Below, piece by piece: positions 52,577-64,000 of a stretch of DNA of 64,000 bases. How positions within the stretch are numbered: the first letter of the stretch is position 1; each line of letters opens with the position of its first letter. This stretch comes from Trifolium pratense. Its lineage: Eukaryota; Streptophyta; Magnoliopsida; Fabales; Fabaceae. Below the pieces are notes generated by a model. That model was not told where the DNA came from and did no database searches. It saw only the letters and a list, made by a program, of their open reading frames with translations. The DNA is taken from positions 74,032,353 to 74,096,352 of the forward strand of contig NC_060060.1 in NCBI RefSeq assembly GCF_020283565.1, in the 5' to 3' direction. Made by a program: the position numbers and the translations under genes.

Positions 52577-55049
52577 ATGTCAAATGTATGGATATGTGAA
52601 TTGTTATCATTAGTAACATTGTTGGTTTCATATAATGTCTTTGTGTGTGAATGTCAAGATCCCGAAGCTCTGCCTAAAGAAGCTGAAGACTGTAACGGAG
52701 TTTTCATTTCGTATGATTTGCTTGATCGAAGGAAGGAATTCCCTCGCGTAAAGAATGTGACAGCACAATCTTGGGCCTTTAATGCAACTGCAAAAGTTCT
52801 CAACACAGGAAAAGATGTTGTTAAATCATGGAAATTGTTCATAGGATTTCAACATCATGAAATCCTTGTCTCTGCTTCTGGTGGTATTCCATTCGAAACC
52901 GGTGACTTTCCAGCTTCTGTTGAAAATGGGACAACCTTAGTTGGAAGTTCTCTTCCTGATTTGGAAAGTTCCATCAACACAGCCCATGATTTGTCCCAAA
53001 TTCAAGCTTTGATTCAAATTGCTGGTACCCAATTTGGGGTTAGGCCACCTGGAATTCCCATGCCTAAAAGCATCAAGTTGGAAAATGATGGATATAAGTG
53101 CCCCCAACCAAGTGTAAGAAGTGAGTACTTTTCTTCTTCCAAGCTTTATATTATTACATTAGTTATTCTTATTCCTCACTTATGAATTTGAGGCTGAAAA
53201 TTGAAGATGTGATTAATAAGATACTTATGTGGCAACTTTGGTGGTGACTGGTGACATACCCACATGACACTATTAACCTAGATTCTTAATTAAAAATTCA
53301 CTTTTCGAATTTACTTATAACAATGACCAAAAAAAAAATATATATTCATCTAAATATTTATTAAACTATATCACAAAACCAATTAAATTTGACATGAAAC
53401 ACTATCATCTCATTTTCGTCTCACCGACTTAGTTGTCACATAAGTATTCACTCGACGAATCATAAAAATCAATCAAATTGGTGAATTTAAAAATAAGGGA
53501 TCAAAATTGTAACTAGGAATATGACAAAATAGAGAGACTAAAATCGGATTTATGTTGTATTACTATTTCCATAACTAGAAAATGAATTACTTGTATTGTT
53601 ATTCATTCCATAGAGAGTTCCATGTTTGCATGTTGTAAAAGCGACCCAAATTACAAGTCAAAACTTTTGAAGACAAAATTGTTGCCACGTCAAAAAGGTG
53701 ATCTAACCATAACCTATGATATTCTTCAAGCATATGACAACAACTATAATGTTGAAGTAACCATGGAAAATCATAACCCTTTATCAAGGTTAGATCGTTG
53801 GAACTTAACATTTGAATGGACAAGAGGTGAATTCATATACTCAATGAAAGGTGCTTTCACACGTGAAATGGATTCTTCAAAATGCATCTATGGTATTGCT
53901 GGACAATATTACAAAGACATGGATTTCACTAAAGTCACTAATTGTCAAAAAAATCCTATAATCAGTGATTTGCCTCCTGAAAAATATAATGATACTGAAA
54001 TTGGTAAAATACCATTTTGTTGTAGAAATGGTTCTCTTTATTCTATAATCATGGATCCATCACTATCCATATCTAAATTTCAAATGCAAGTGTTTAAATC
54101 TCCACCTGATTTGGATAAAAAATCACTTTTCCCACCTGCAAGATGGAAAATTATGGGAGTACTTAACTCAGATTATACTTGTGGGCCACCTTTGAAAGTT
54201 GAACCGTCACAATTTCCAGAACCTAGAGGACTTGAGGCTACTGTTTTTGCTATTTCTACTTGGCAAATTGTTTGCAATATATCGAAACCGAAACAGAGGA
54301 AAACTAGATGTTGTGTCACTTTCTCTGCATACTATAATGATTCTGTTGTTCCTTGTAACACATGTGCTTGCGGTTGTGATAACGACGATGGTTATTATGA
54401 TGGAAAAAAAAATCATCGGTGTGATCCGAACGCTAAAGCAATGCTACTTCCTTCGGAAGCTCTTCTTGTACCATATGATAATAGAACACTAAAAACAATT
54501 GCTTGGGCTAAGTTAAAGCATTTTCGCGTACCGAAAAAATTACCATGTGGAGATAACTGTGGAGTTAGCATAAATTGGCATATAGTTTCGGATTATAAAG
54601 GTGGATGGAGTGCTAGAATTACTCTTTTCAATTGGAAATCTTTTCAATTTAAGGATTGGTTCACTGCCTTGCAGTTCAAGAAAGGTGCTTCTCGCGGGTT
54701 TGAGAAAGTTTATTCTTTTAATGGTTCATTCCTTTCAAAAATCAATAACACTATTTTCATGCAAGGAGTGTTGGGATATGGAACAAATTATTTGATAGGA
54801 CAAGACAATGATACCAATCCAAAGATTCCTGGAAAACAACAATCTGTTATTTCTTTTACCAAAAAATTTACACCAGAGATGAAAATTGCAAAAGGAGATG
54901 GGTTCCCTTCAAAGGTAATTTTCAATGGAGAGGAGTGTTCTATTCCTACTCAATTTCCAATGCAAAGTGGAAATCGACATAATGTATATTTAGTACAAGA
55001 AATCTTAGCCTTAGTTTTAGTTTTTACAATGAATCAAATATTGTTTTAG
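52577..55049 (+). CDS. COBRA-like GPI-anchored protein (COBL7/10 subfamily)
   Basis: Two exons, 52577-53120 and 53614-55049, give 659 residues. An N-terminal signal peptide (about 1-27) precedes an extra N-terminal domain of about 180 residues, found only in the longer COBRA subfamily (COBL7-11). The COBRA domain follows, with the CCVTFSAYYN version of the conserved CCVS motif near residue 414 and the cysteine cluster CNTCACGC soon after. The C-terminus is hydrophobic (about the last 20 residues) behind a small-residue stretch, fitting a GPI-attachment signal. COBRA proteins sit on the outer face of the plasma membrane and guide cellulose microfibril deposition. The long subfamily includes pollen-tube COBL10/11. 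Placement within COBL7-11 was not tested. Confidence 0.92.
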
Positions 55050-56776
55050 GATGTTGATGTTAACAACAATTGTTTTAGGATTAATTATGCTTTTTGTTTG
55101 AGTTAATGTAGTTTTTTTTTTCTTCATGCGATTTCTCAAATTCTAAACTATTAACATGAAGTAATTGAAACACAAAAGTGGTTTTTCATTTTCTTACTCA
55201 TCTTCTTTCTCCACTATGTCAAGTTGCAAACAAAGCAACCTCTTGTTTCTCTAATGGGAGGTACATTCTAATCGAATATGTAACCTTTTGTTTTAACGTA
55301 TGTTTTCGCTTACGACAAATCATGCGACGTCTATTGAATATATTAACTTTTTTTAGCTTTTACCACAAGTTTAATTTGGTTCAGGGGTCGGTTCTGGTAT
55401 TAGTGGTTTCAGCCCCCTCTCGATCGCAGTTGTGAGGCATCGAACGGTGGTTCTTCCTACCAAATTCAATGTCAATCATCACTGAACAAATTAACAATGG
55501 ATGAATATATTAACTTTTAATTTCGGGCTCAGTTAATTGATTCAATATATAGCATTAAAAATTTGATAGAGTCATGTGATTGTAAATCTAACTCTGTTCC
55601 TAACAATTAACATTTAGACATAAAATTATTCTAACTTTGTTAAGTAGAAAACATATATCTAACATTTTCTAAATCAAAAAATCATATTCGGAGTTTTAAC
55701 ACAAAAAAGCATTAAGAACAAGAATAACAACATCAATATATTAAAATCAAATTTTATATAATCACCAAATGAAGAGTTATATATAATAGATACATAACTA
55801 AACTACATTTGCTTATCAAAAAAAAAAAAAACTAACTACATTTAATCCAACACAAGAAAAATTAAATACTCGTATTCATGGTAACTTTACACAAAGATGA
55901 AAAGAAAACAGCGTTGCATCGATATGGTTGAGCTTCTGTTTATAGAGTTTGGATATGTGACATTTTGTTAGGTAACAAAATGTATGTTGCCCACTTGCCC
56001 TAGTGAGTGAGCTTTCTTTAGGGTGAAGTAATTTTCAACTATTAACCGCTCTAATTCGATAGGTGAATTGCTTGCCTGTCTTGCGAGTTCAGCTCTTGTA
56101 AAATCTCTTGATTTTTTTTGTCTACAATTTGCTTCACAAAGGTTTTGCTCGCCTTGCCAGTAACCTTGCCATGATTCACTCATTCACATTGATATTTCTG
56201 TTTACAATTTGCTAGACCATTAATTTGCTCGCCTCATGAATTGCTTGAAGCCCGTATTATTTGACTTACTCTTGGAGTTGGATGTTCCTTGTTTGTTTTC
56301 CTTACAAAAAAGGAAATGAGTCATGCTAAACAGTGCTCCGGGACAACAGTTCAAGAAACAAAAATGAAAACAAAAGAGAAGATAAGACTTTTACGGACCG
56401 TCTCTTTAGGATGTTATTTACAATTTTGGCTATTTTTTATATGACTTTTATGTTATTTATAATTAAAGAGAATGCTTATTTTGAGCAGAATCTCCAAATA
56501 ATTGGCGACGACCCTAGTGTACGCCCAAATACTTTAGTTTTTTTTTTTCATTTTCTTCTTCATTTGTGTGTGTGGCCTAAATGAAGGGTTTAAATATGTG
56601 ACCAAACAAGATAAGACTTTCTCTTCACGATGAACCATTATACTGGATCAACTTTAACGCTCTTCCATTAAATCGAACCATACTCTTCTATGTGTTCACC
56701 AGATAGGGGGATTTTGAAAATCTTTGTATAAGATAAATAGAAAGAATATAGAAGAAGAATGTAGATATACCAATCG

Positions 56777-56900
56777 TTTGTTGGTCTAATGGTGATTGAC
56801 GCCGGACTTGGTAAGGATGACCACAGTTCGATCCTCCACAACTGTGATCGAGAGGGGGTTGAGGAACCACTTGATACCAGAACCGACCCCGAATCATTAA
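56777..56900 (+). mobile_element. SINE copy (same family as 5199-5352)
   Basis: A box ttggtctaatggtgatt, B box cagttcgatcctc, body gaggaaccacttgatacca and an A-rich tail. It matches the SINE at 5199 in order and spacing. Confidence 0.7.
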
Positions 56901-57532
56901 TTTAAATAAAACAACACCAAACAACCAAACAAGAAATAAATATGTAATGCATGAGTAAGATGCAAAGGCATGATATAGTAACGGTAACAATAGTAATAAA
57001 CAGTAATAATATGAGTATAGTGCAATGCAAAGGCATGATACAGTAACAGTAACAATAGTAGTAGACAGTAATATGAGTGAGTATATTGAGTGAGGAAGTT
57101 GAGACATAGTAATAATTAATTAACAAGAGTTCAGAGGTATTCATTCCACCACACCAAACATCAGAAGAAAAATTAAATAAATTTAAAACACAAGAGGCCA
57201 CGTTTCTATTTCTTTGTGTATATACTACATCCCACTTACACCAACTCGTACCTCCATAAATGCTTTTACACCCTCTCATTACCCTCTTCAATAACTATAC
57301 TCTGTTTCCTTTCAGACATCACCATACCTCCTACCTACTAACCATCTCTCTCTGGGCCACCTCTCAAAACCATTAACACTTCCATAATTCCTTCCTACAC
57401 CCCCTCCACTTGTTTTTTAGATTCTTCTACTACATGACCCACGTATATGTTTCAACGGTTAACGTCTCTCTCTGCTGTTTCCTTTCCACCATCATCATCA
57501 ATCTTTCTCTTAATATATTAAGGTCCTTTTTG

Positions 57533-57540
<8 letters not shown>

Positions 57541-57588
<48 letters not shown>
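57541..57588. repeat. (TA)n microsatellite
   Basis: About 24 TA units directly against the left end of the fold-back element; a shorter TA run lies at its right end. Confidence 0.95.
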
Positions 57589-57591
<3 letters not shown>

Positions 57592-59206
57592 GGCTGCTAA
57601 CTTAGACCCAGTTGGGTCTAAGTTAGCAAGGTGCACCTTTTCAGTTGGACCAAAATACCCATTCTTTTTAATTAATTAACCAAATTACCATCAATGGACG
57701 CGGATCCAGTGTCGCGCGCGTACCGCAGTACCATGGTTACAGGCTGTTGATTTCCATCAGACAGTCAAGATCTGATCTCATCAAGACTGTCTGATCAATC
57801 AGACAGCCCAGATCATCCGAATCCATCAGATTCCAGCACGTGCACCACACTGGATTACACCCTGGAGAGAAGAATCTACTTTTCAAAAGCAGGACACGTG
57901 TCGCTGTCTGATTGGCTGGGCGTGATTTTTTTCCATTTAATATTTTGAACTCAATTATTTCGTTGTAAATTAATTTTTTATTTATTTTTTTATACCAAAA
58001 TTCATAATTTTTTTTTCTCTACAAATAGAGACTTGGTTCGTTTGATTTGGACACAGAAAAAAAAACCCAATTTTTCACTACCTTAATCTCATTTTTCACT
58101 ACCTTACATCAACTCACTGAAACCATTCTACCAGCAAAATGGTTTCAGATTACAACTCTCTGAAACCATTGTACCAGATAAATGGTTTCAGAAGCAAACA
58201 CAATTAATAAATTACTCACTGAAACCATTCTACCAGTAAAATGGTTTCAGAATACAACTATGTGCAACCATTCTACAAGCTAAATGGTTTCAGAAGCAAA
58301 TAACTAATAATTAACTTACTGAAACCATTCTACCAGAAAAATGGTTTCAGATTACAACTCTCTGAAACCATTGTACCAGATAAATGGTTTCAGAAGCAAA
58401 CACAATTAATAAATTACTCATTGAAACCATTCTACCAGTAAAATGGTTTCAGAATATAACTATGTGCAACCATTCTACCAGTAAAATGGTTTCAGAAGCA
58501 AACATTAGTTTTTAATTACCGTTTTATCTCATTTAATTAACTAAAAATAGTTTCAGGTCTCCAAAAATTTCATAAAATATACCAAAAGTTCCAGAATATT
58601 ATCTACTATTTTCCTGGTATAATGGTTTCAGTGAGTTGGTTGAGTGGTGCGTGTTAAATTACAACACACAAGTAACGTATTTAGTACACAAAAAATGAGA
58701 TTAAGGTAGTGAAAAATTGCGTTTTTTTTTCGGTGTCCAAATCAAACGAACCAAGTCTCTATTTGTAGACAAAAAAAAAAATTATGAATTTTGGTATAAA
58801 AATAAAAAAATAAAAAATTAATTTACAACGAAATAATTGAGTTCAAAGTATTAAATGAACAAAAATCACGCCCAGCCAACCATTGTGTGACACGTGTCCT
58901 ACTTTTAAAAAGCAAATTTTTCTCTCTCCAGGTTGTAATCCAGTGTGGCGCAGGCGCTGGAATCTGATGGATCAGGATGATCTGGGCTGTCTGATTGATC
59001 AGACAGTCTTGATGAGATCAGATCTTGGCTGTCTGATGGAAATCAACGGTCTGTAACCATGGTCCTTCGGTACGCGCGCGACACTGGATCTGCGTCTATT
59101 AATGGGTATTTTGGTTAATTAATTAAAAAGAATGGGTATTTTGGTCCAATTGAAAAGGTGCACCTTGCTAACTTAGACCTGACTAGGGTCTAAGTTAGAA
59201 AACCCC
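57589..59206. mobile_element. Large fold-back element with central hairpin array
   Basis: The two halves are long inverted copies. The left arm (57589 to about 58140) contains ctaacttagaccc, ggtgcacctttt, ggacacgtgtc, ttggttcgtttgatttgg and cactaccttaatctcat. The right arm (about 58615-59206) contains the inverse of each in reverse order. Arms of about 500-580 bp are therefore complementary with only scattered mismatches and indels. Each tip also has a local dyad, such as cttagaccc agtt gggtctaag. TA-rich DNA on both sides hides the target duplication. There is no coding capacity. The centre is an array of small hairpins. Transcripts would form a long hairpin RNA (inference). Confidence 0.85.
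58117..58500. repeat. Hairpin array at the centre of the fold-back element
   Basis: Eight or so units of about 45 bp of the form gaaaccattctaccag, two to four bases, aaaatggtttcag, plus spacers (attacaactctct, aagcaaacacaattaat). A higher-order unit of about 190 bp is present twice. Each unit is itself a perfect or near-perfect dyad. Confidence 0.88.
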
Positions 59207-59223
59207 ATATATATATATATATA

Positions 59224-59420
59224 TGGATACATATTCACTTTTGTAGCATAACCACACAGTTTGATGCCGCAAGCAATTATGGCCGTTGATTGCAGATCAG
59301 ACGGTTCAAATTTAAATCTTTGTTTTGTATTGTAAAAAGATCTCAACCGTGATTAAAAATTGAACGGTCCAGATTAATTACAGCGTCCTATTACTGTGGG
59401 AAATATAATTCCCAATGTAT
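59224..59420. mobile_element. Probable small MITE
   Basis: Imperfect inverted blocks: gcataaccacacag against ctgtgggaaat at the ends, and gacggttcaaatttaaatc against gattaaaaattgaacggtcc inside. Boundaries are approximate. Confidence 0.4.
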
Positions 59421-59878
59421 ATATAGGTTATGTCATTCACTTAAATAGTGTTATATAGTTATAATATAGTGTCAAGTGTCAACTTTCAATATGATTTTAA
59501 GTTTGTCTTTTCTATTATAAAAAATAAAGTTTGTCTTTTCTAATTTCACTTTTTTCCTTTTTTTTTGGGGGACAGAGCCTTGAAAAATAAATGAGTGTCT
59601 AATTATGTTAATAATTTGTTCAGTCTTTCTGTGACTCTGCATGTGAATAAGATCATGCTCTGTTGTTTATATCAGTTTTAGCTTTCCAAAATGGTGATAT
59701 ATAGAAAGAAAAACAGTTAGACTTAGACTAGCATTTCCATTCAGCTGATCACTTCCTTTTTTTGCTTAACAGTTAAGATACAACAAATTCGATCAGAGAA
59801 AGAACATTATTGTACAATGATTAAACATGCCACAGAACTTTTTGTTTAGTTTTTAGGTGACTCATTGGTTATAAATTA

Positions 59879-59886
59879 TAAATGTA
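59879..59886 (+). promoter_or_regulatory. L1-box-like motif
   Basis: TAAATGTA matches the L1 box TAAATGYA bound by class IV HD-Zip proteins and lies about 300 bp upstream of the HD-Zip ATG. Autoregulation through such boxes is known for ATML1/PDF2; here it is inference from one 8-bp match. Confidence 0.35.
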
Positions 59887-60181
59887 ATCAAATCACCACC
59901 GTGAATAATCACAGAATGAATATTTTAATTTGTGAAATTAAAAACAGCTTTCAGAACCGTACCGTACATTACTGTGTCCTGCATGGTCATTAAGATTTTC
60001 AATTATGTTACTGTGTCTAATTCTGTATAATGCATTAACTGATTTATTAAATTATAAACTGTACTATATGTTGTGTTGTTGTTCCTTGTTTCTCATCATC
60101 ACATTTTTGAATTCTCTTTCATGCAGATTATTACAAAAGAAGGATTAACAAACAAACAAACAAACCAACCAACCAACAAAC

Positions 60182-63100
60182 ATGTTTGGTTCTTCTTCTT
60201 CTTCATCTTCGCAACACGATCACATTATGAATAATATGTTTGAGGATGAGTTGCTAAAGGCAAATGATGAACATTACAAAATGGAATTTGGAGGTCCATC
60301 AAGACAGAGTGATGAACAACAACAACCAAACAAAGATGAACAACAACAACCCAACCAATGTCTCAAAAAAAGGAACTATCGCCGCCACACACAAGAACAA
60401 ATAGAAGAACTTGATGCGTAGGATCATTTATCTTTATTTGAATCTGTTTTTTTATTGTGTTAATTTATTGAACTTTGTTTTGTGATTTAGTTTCTTCAAG
60501 CGGAATGCTCACCCAGATGAGAGGGAAAGAAAAGAGCTGGGCCGTCGGCTTGGGTTAGAACCTTCACAAATTAAATTCTGGTTTCAGAACAGGCGCACCG
60601 GTCTAAAGGTACGTCACCATATAATACACTCACATAATTTTTTTTATTATTTATGAAATAATTAAAAGAATAAAATTAAAAAATTAAATTTTGTGAGTGT
60701 AACTAAGAAATTATATTTGATCACGTGATCATATAATAATAATTCTTTGGTCAAATATATATATATATATATATATATAAATATAAAGGGATGACTAACT
60801 TATTTTCATCTAAAAACATGTGGGAGTAAATTAGCAAAGCCTGCTCTCATCGTTTTTTAATTATAAACCCAACACTTTTCTTTTAAAACTACTTTATATA
60901 AAGGATAATATTGTAATTTCATTTTCAAAGTTTTGTCTCGTAAGTGTAACTCAAATGGTAACTATCGGGGACATTATTGGAGTGGTCGGAATTCGAACCA
61001 CGAATTCAACATTTAAATGTGTGAGAGTCGTTAGCGACTAGGCTACTTAGACAAAAAAAAAGAAGCACAAAAGTGTTTTTTTTCTTTGACCACTAAACCC
61101 ACTTAATATTTTTTATTTATGACTGTCCATTGAAATTTATGTTCTTGATTTTGTTTTTAATTCTTTAATAATAATAGTAAGTAAATATCACCAAAAAAAA
61201 AGAAGTAAGTGAAATAAGCACATAAGCATTAAGTAAAATAATTAATGGGTTAGAATCAACAAAAACGACAGCATTCCAAAACTACTTAAAAAACTAATAA
61301 TTAAAGGTTAAAAAAATTAGTTTTTTTATTAATAATTTCAGTTGTCAAATTAGAATTTTAAAATAAAAAAAGCAAGTAACAATAATACCCTTCATTAAAG
61401 TGTCTTTGAAAGAGACAGTAAAAGTTTTTAGTGAAAAAACAAGTGGGAGTAAACTTGCTAATATAATCCCACATGTTTTTAAGTGGAAATAAGTTAGCAA
61501 CCCTATGTATATATATATATAGGAGGGATCCGTTGACTTCAGTAGTAAGTTTTCATTGACTTACTCCGCTTAATAACTCGATATTGACATTATATTTCTT
61601 AAATCCAACCGTTGAATTCAAAGATCTCATTAAGTAGATCAACTCCACAAATTTTTATAAAAAATCAAGTTATGCACTTTTTTAATTAATTAAATGTTCG
61701 GCGATAATAATAGTATAATAATATAACTAATTATTTTATATAGGTCCGAAGTGAAAGAGAAGAGAATGAATTATTGAAGGCTGAAATCGAGAAGCTTCGA
61801 GCGGAGATGAATAGGCACAAGGAGACCCCAACTACATGCAACGTCTGTGGAATCCCAGCTACCCTTGTGATGTCTAATGAACAGCAACAATTGAGGTTGG
61901 AGAATGCTCTGTTAAGAAAAGAGGTATCCATATAATATTTTTCTTTATCATTCCTATTTAATGCTTAATGCTTCATTGTAAAATGTTTTATACCGTTTAT
62001 CAGTTACTAATATATGAACAAAAAATATCAGCTTGAAAGATTTGGAGCTCAGAAAGCGACAAATCATGCCGATTCTTATAACAACATATCTTCATCAGTA
62101 CTTAATATCAATCAAGGGGCTTCACATTCTGTTGATGCTGGACATGGACTTGTTGGAAACTACAATGGAGCAATGAATGGTATTGTAGGAGAAACATATG
62201 ATGGTGGTAGTGAGCTTGTAAGATACTCTGTTCCAGCTCAAGGTCTTGATGACAGCAAGATTGTTGAGTTAGCTGTTGTAGGAATGGATGAACTAATAAG
62301 ATTGGATCAAACTAGTGGGCCTCCTTTGTGGTTTCCCACGAACTCTCTTAATGAGATTCTAAATGGAGAAGAATATATGTTGCAGTTTCCTAGAAGCATT
62401 GGTCCTAACCCAATGAAGTTAAGACATGATGGCTCTAAAGAATCTGTTGTGGTCTTCATAAATCCTATTAGTTTGGTTGATATCTTTATGGATGTGGTGA
62501 GTCCTTAATATTTATATGGTTCACGCTATGTTAAAGATATTTTAAATAGTAGTTATGTCTTGAATAAATCAGTTGTTGACTTCTAAAAATATGAAATGCA
62601 GAACTTTTAATGCAAAATTATTATTTATAGTATACTAACAAGTGCCCTAAAAAATATTTCAGAGTCAATGGTCAAATATGTTTTGTGGAATTGTTTCGAG
62701 AGCTGCAACACTCAATGTCCTTTCAACTGGAGTGGCAGGAAATTATGACGGAGCTTTACAAGTGGTACTTACTTAATTGTTTATACAAAATCTCAGAATT
62801 AATTATAACATGTATTTTATCTAACAATTTTTGCTTTTCAAAATATTTTTTTAGATGTCAGCTGAATTTCAGGTTGCTTCACCATCCATTCCTACTCTTG
62901 AACACTATTTTGTGAGATACTGTAAACTGCTTCCAAACAGTATATGGGTAGTGGCTGATATTCCCTTGGATAATTTTTCTCCTACATCTATCTCAAGAAC
63001 CAAAAGAAGAGTTTCTGGTTGTTTGATTCAAGAACTACCACATGATTATTCTAATGTTACATGGATTGAACACTTAGAAGTTGAGGATAACGAGGTGCAA

Positions 63101-64000
63101 ACTATATATACACCTCTAATTAATTCTGGACTTGCATTTGGAGCTAAACGGTGGATAGCCATATTACAAAGACAATGCGAACGTCTTGTTTGTTCAATGT
63201 CCAACAACATACCTATTACAGGAAACATCGGTGGTATGTAACTAATTTTTATCCCTTATGTGTGTGTGCGCGCGCGTGTGACATGGTTATTTATATATTT
63301 ATGTGTAACATTATTATGTGTATAGTGAGGATGACTAATGCGGGAAAGGAAAGTATGTTGAGGTTAGCAGGAAGAATGGTAACTAGCTTTTGTACTAGTA
63401 TTGGTGCTTCTACAGCACATGCTTGGACAAATCTACCATCAAATGGGTCTGAGGAAATAAAGGTTATGACCAGAAAATATATCGACGAATCAGGCAGTGA
63501 TAGACCCTCTGATGTAGTGCTAAGTACTGCTACTTCTTTTTGGCTTCCCATTCCTCCGAAAAGGGTTTTTGAGTTCCTTCGTAATGAAAGCTCAAGAAGT
63601 CAAGTATGTATCTACACAAATTTTGATGCTTTCTAACATTGTTTTTTATACCGAAAAAAAACATATTATAGAAAAAAGATTTGTGAATTTTTTTGTAATG
63701 TGTCAGTCATAGTCATTAGCACAAGACTTTTGTAGAATAGATAAAGAAATACTAGTAGGTAGTTATTGAAATAAGAAATTAACGAAACAATTTATTATTA
63801 TGTTCAACTAATTGTTGATTGTTTATGAAATTCTTCCTTAGTTAGAAGCTTACATATTCGATTGAATTTACAGTGGGATATTCTCTCCACTGGATGTACA
63901 GTTCAAGATGTGGCTCACATTGCCAATGGTTGTGATCCTGGCAATTGTGTTTCTTTACTTCGTGTTTGTGTAAGTCCCTAGCTATAGCATATGGTGAATA
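60182..64000 (+). CDS. Class IV HD-Zip (HD-START) transcription factor, 3' end missing
   Basis: Visible exons 60182-60417, 60491-60608, 61744-61923, 62032-62496, 62663-62764, 62855-63233, 63326-63603 and 63874-63969 give 618 codons, open at the right edge. Ser-rich and Gln-rich N-terminus. Homeodomain at about 62-118 (KKRNYRRHT ... [11 protein letters not shown]). Leucine zipper with the CxxC loop (CNVCG), [16 protein letters not shown] domain from about 235 ([14 protein letters not shown] ... WFPTNSL), then the SAD region. Class IV members control epidermal and trichome fate; the START domain binds lipids. The homeodomain end NRRTGLK replaces the usual NKRTQMK, and several helix residues differ, so this is a diverged member. 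An acceptor (catgcag/att) at 60126 suggests a 5' UTR intron, which could place the fold-back element in or near that intron. Intron 2 holds a MITE with a SINE. Confidence 0.92.
60788..61503. mobile_element. MITE with inverted ends in HD-Zip intron 2
   Basis: The left end gggatgactaacttatttt, then aaaaacatgtgggagtaaat, is mirrored by the right end (tcccacatgttttt ... aaataagttagcaaccc). The ends resemble the tips of the fold-back element at 57589 (gctaactta). TA repeats lie on both sides. Confidence 0.7.
60938..61070 (+). mobile_element. SINE-like insert nested in the MITE
   Basis: A box gtaactcaaatggtaac, B box cggaattcgaaccacg and a nine-A tail. This is tRNA-derived SINE architecture, different in body from the 5199 family. 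Confidence 0.6.

Larger units (their letters stand above)
55050..57588. other. Intergenic DNA between COBL and the fold-back element
   Basis: No supported gene. Near 56320 a single end (catgctaaacagtgctccgg) resembles the MITE at 46292-46466. A SINE lies at 56777-56900. The segment 57230-57530 is pyrimidine-rich (ctctctctctgg, tttctct) and could be a promoter or 5' UTR exon of the HD-Zip gene. Confidence 0.4.

Noticed and set aside
55968..56183. A 71-codon minus-strand frame with RAELARQ-like residues
   Set aside because: Briefly looked like a coding relic, but no domain or homologous exon could be recognised.

Overview
The window is plant nuclear DNA, most likely from a temperate legume such as Medicago or a close relative. 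The basis is AT-rich intergenic DNA packed with small transposons, interrupted plant gene families with GT-AG introns, and plant-only families (DUF26 receptor kinases, COBRA-like, gibberellin 2-oxidase, class IV HD-Zip). The genus is inference; no species-diagnostic sequence was tested. Layout, left to right. 1-4.3 kb: two tandem DUF26 (cysteine-rich repeat) genes on the minus strand. The first is split by a short-LTR element with a perfect 5-bp target duplication. The second has only the ectodomain exon. 4.5-5.9 kb: a non-autonomous hAT-like element carrying a nested SINE. 7.1-9.8 kb: a three-exon RNA polymerase subunit gene (RPB5). 10.4-33.5 kb: four complete seven-exon cysteine-rich receptor-like kinases (CRKs), two on the minus strand (10.4-14.2 and 20.2-23.8 kb) and two on the plus strand (27.1-29.7 and 30.9-33.5 kb). 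All four splice into open frames of 641-675 codons. The DNA between them holds related short-LTR elements, a minisatellite with a solo LTR inside it, MITEs and microsatellites. 33.7-39.2 kb: an intact Ty1/copia retrotransposon with apparently identical 705-bp LTRs and an open 1316-codon gag-pol, inserted 214 bp behind the last CRK. 41.6-43.3 kb: a small uncharacterised one-TM protein gene. 43.6-46.9 kb (minus): a GA2ox8-type gibberellin 2-oxidase. 47-52.5 kb: gene-poor DNA with a Stowaway-like MITE, a TRIM and two elements with long inverted ends. 52.6-55.0 kb: a COBRA-like GPI-anchored protein gene. 57.6-59.2 kb: a large fold-back element whose two arms of about 500 bp flank an array of small hairpins. 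60.2 kb to the right edge: a class IV HD-Zip gene, cut by the window end. How the genes relate: the CRKs and DUF26 genes form one tandemly expanded family, expected at the plasma membrane or apoplast in stress and immune signalling. The other genes (transcription, gibberellin inactivation, cell wall, epidermal transcription factor) are unrelated neighbours, not a pathway. The most unusual structures are the fold-back element with its hairpin array, the related hairpin minisatellite 42 kb away, and the miniature LTR elements whose interiors are minisatellites instead of gag-pol.
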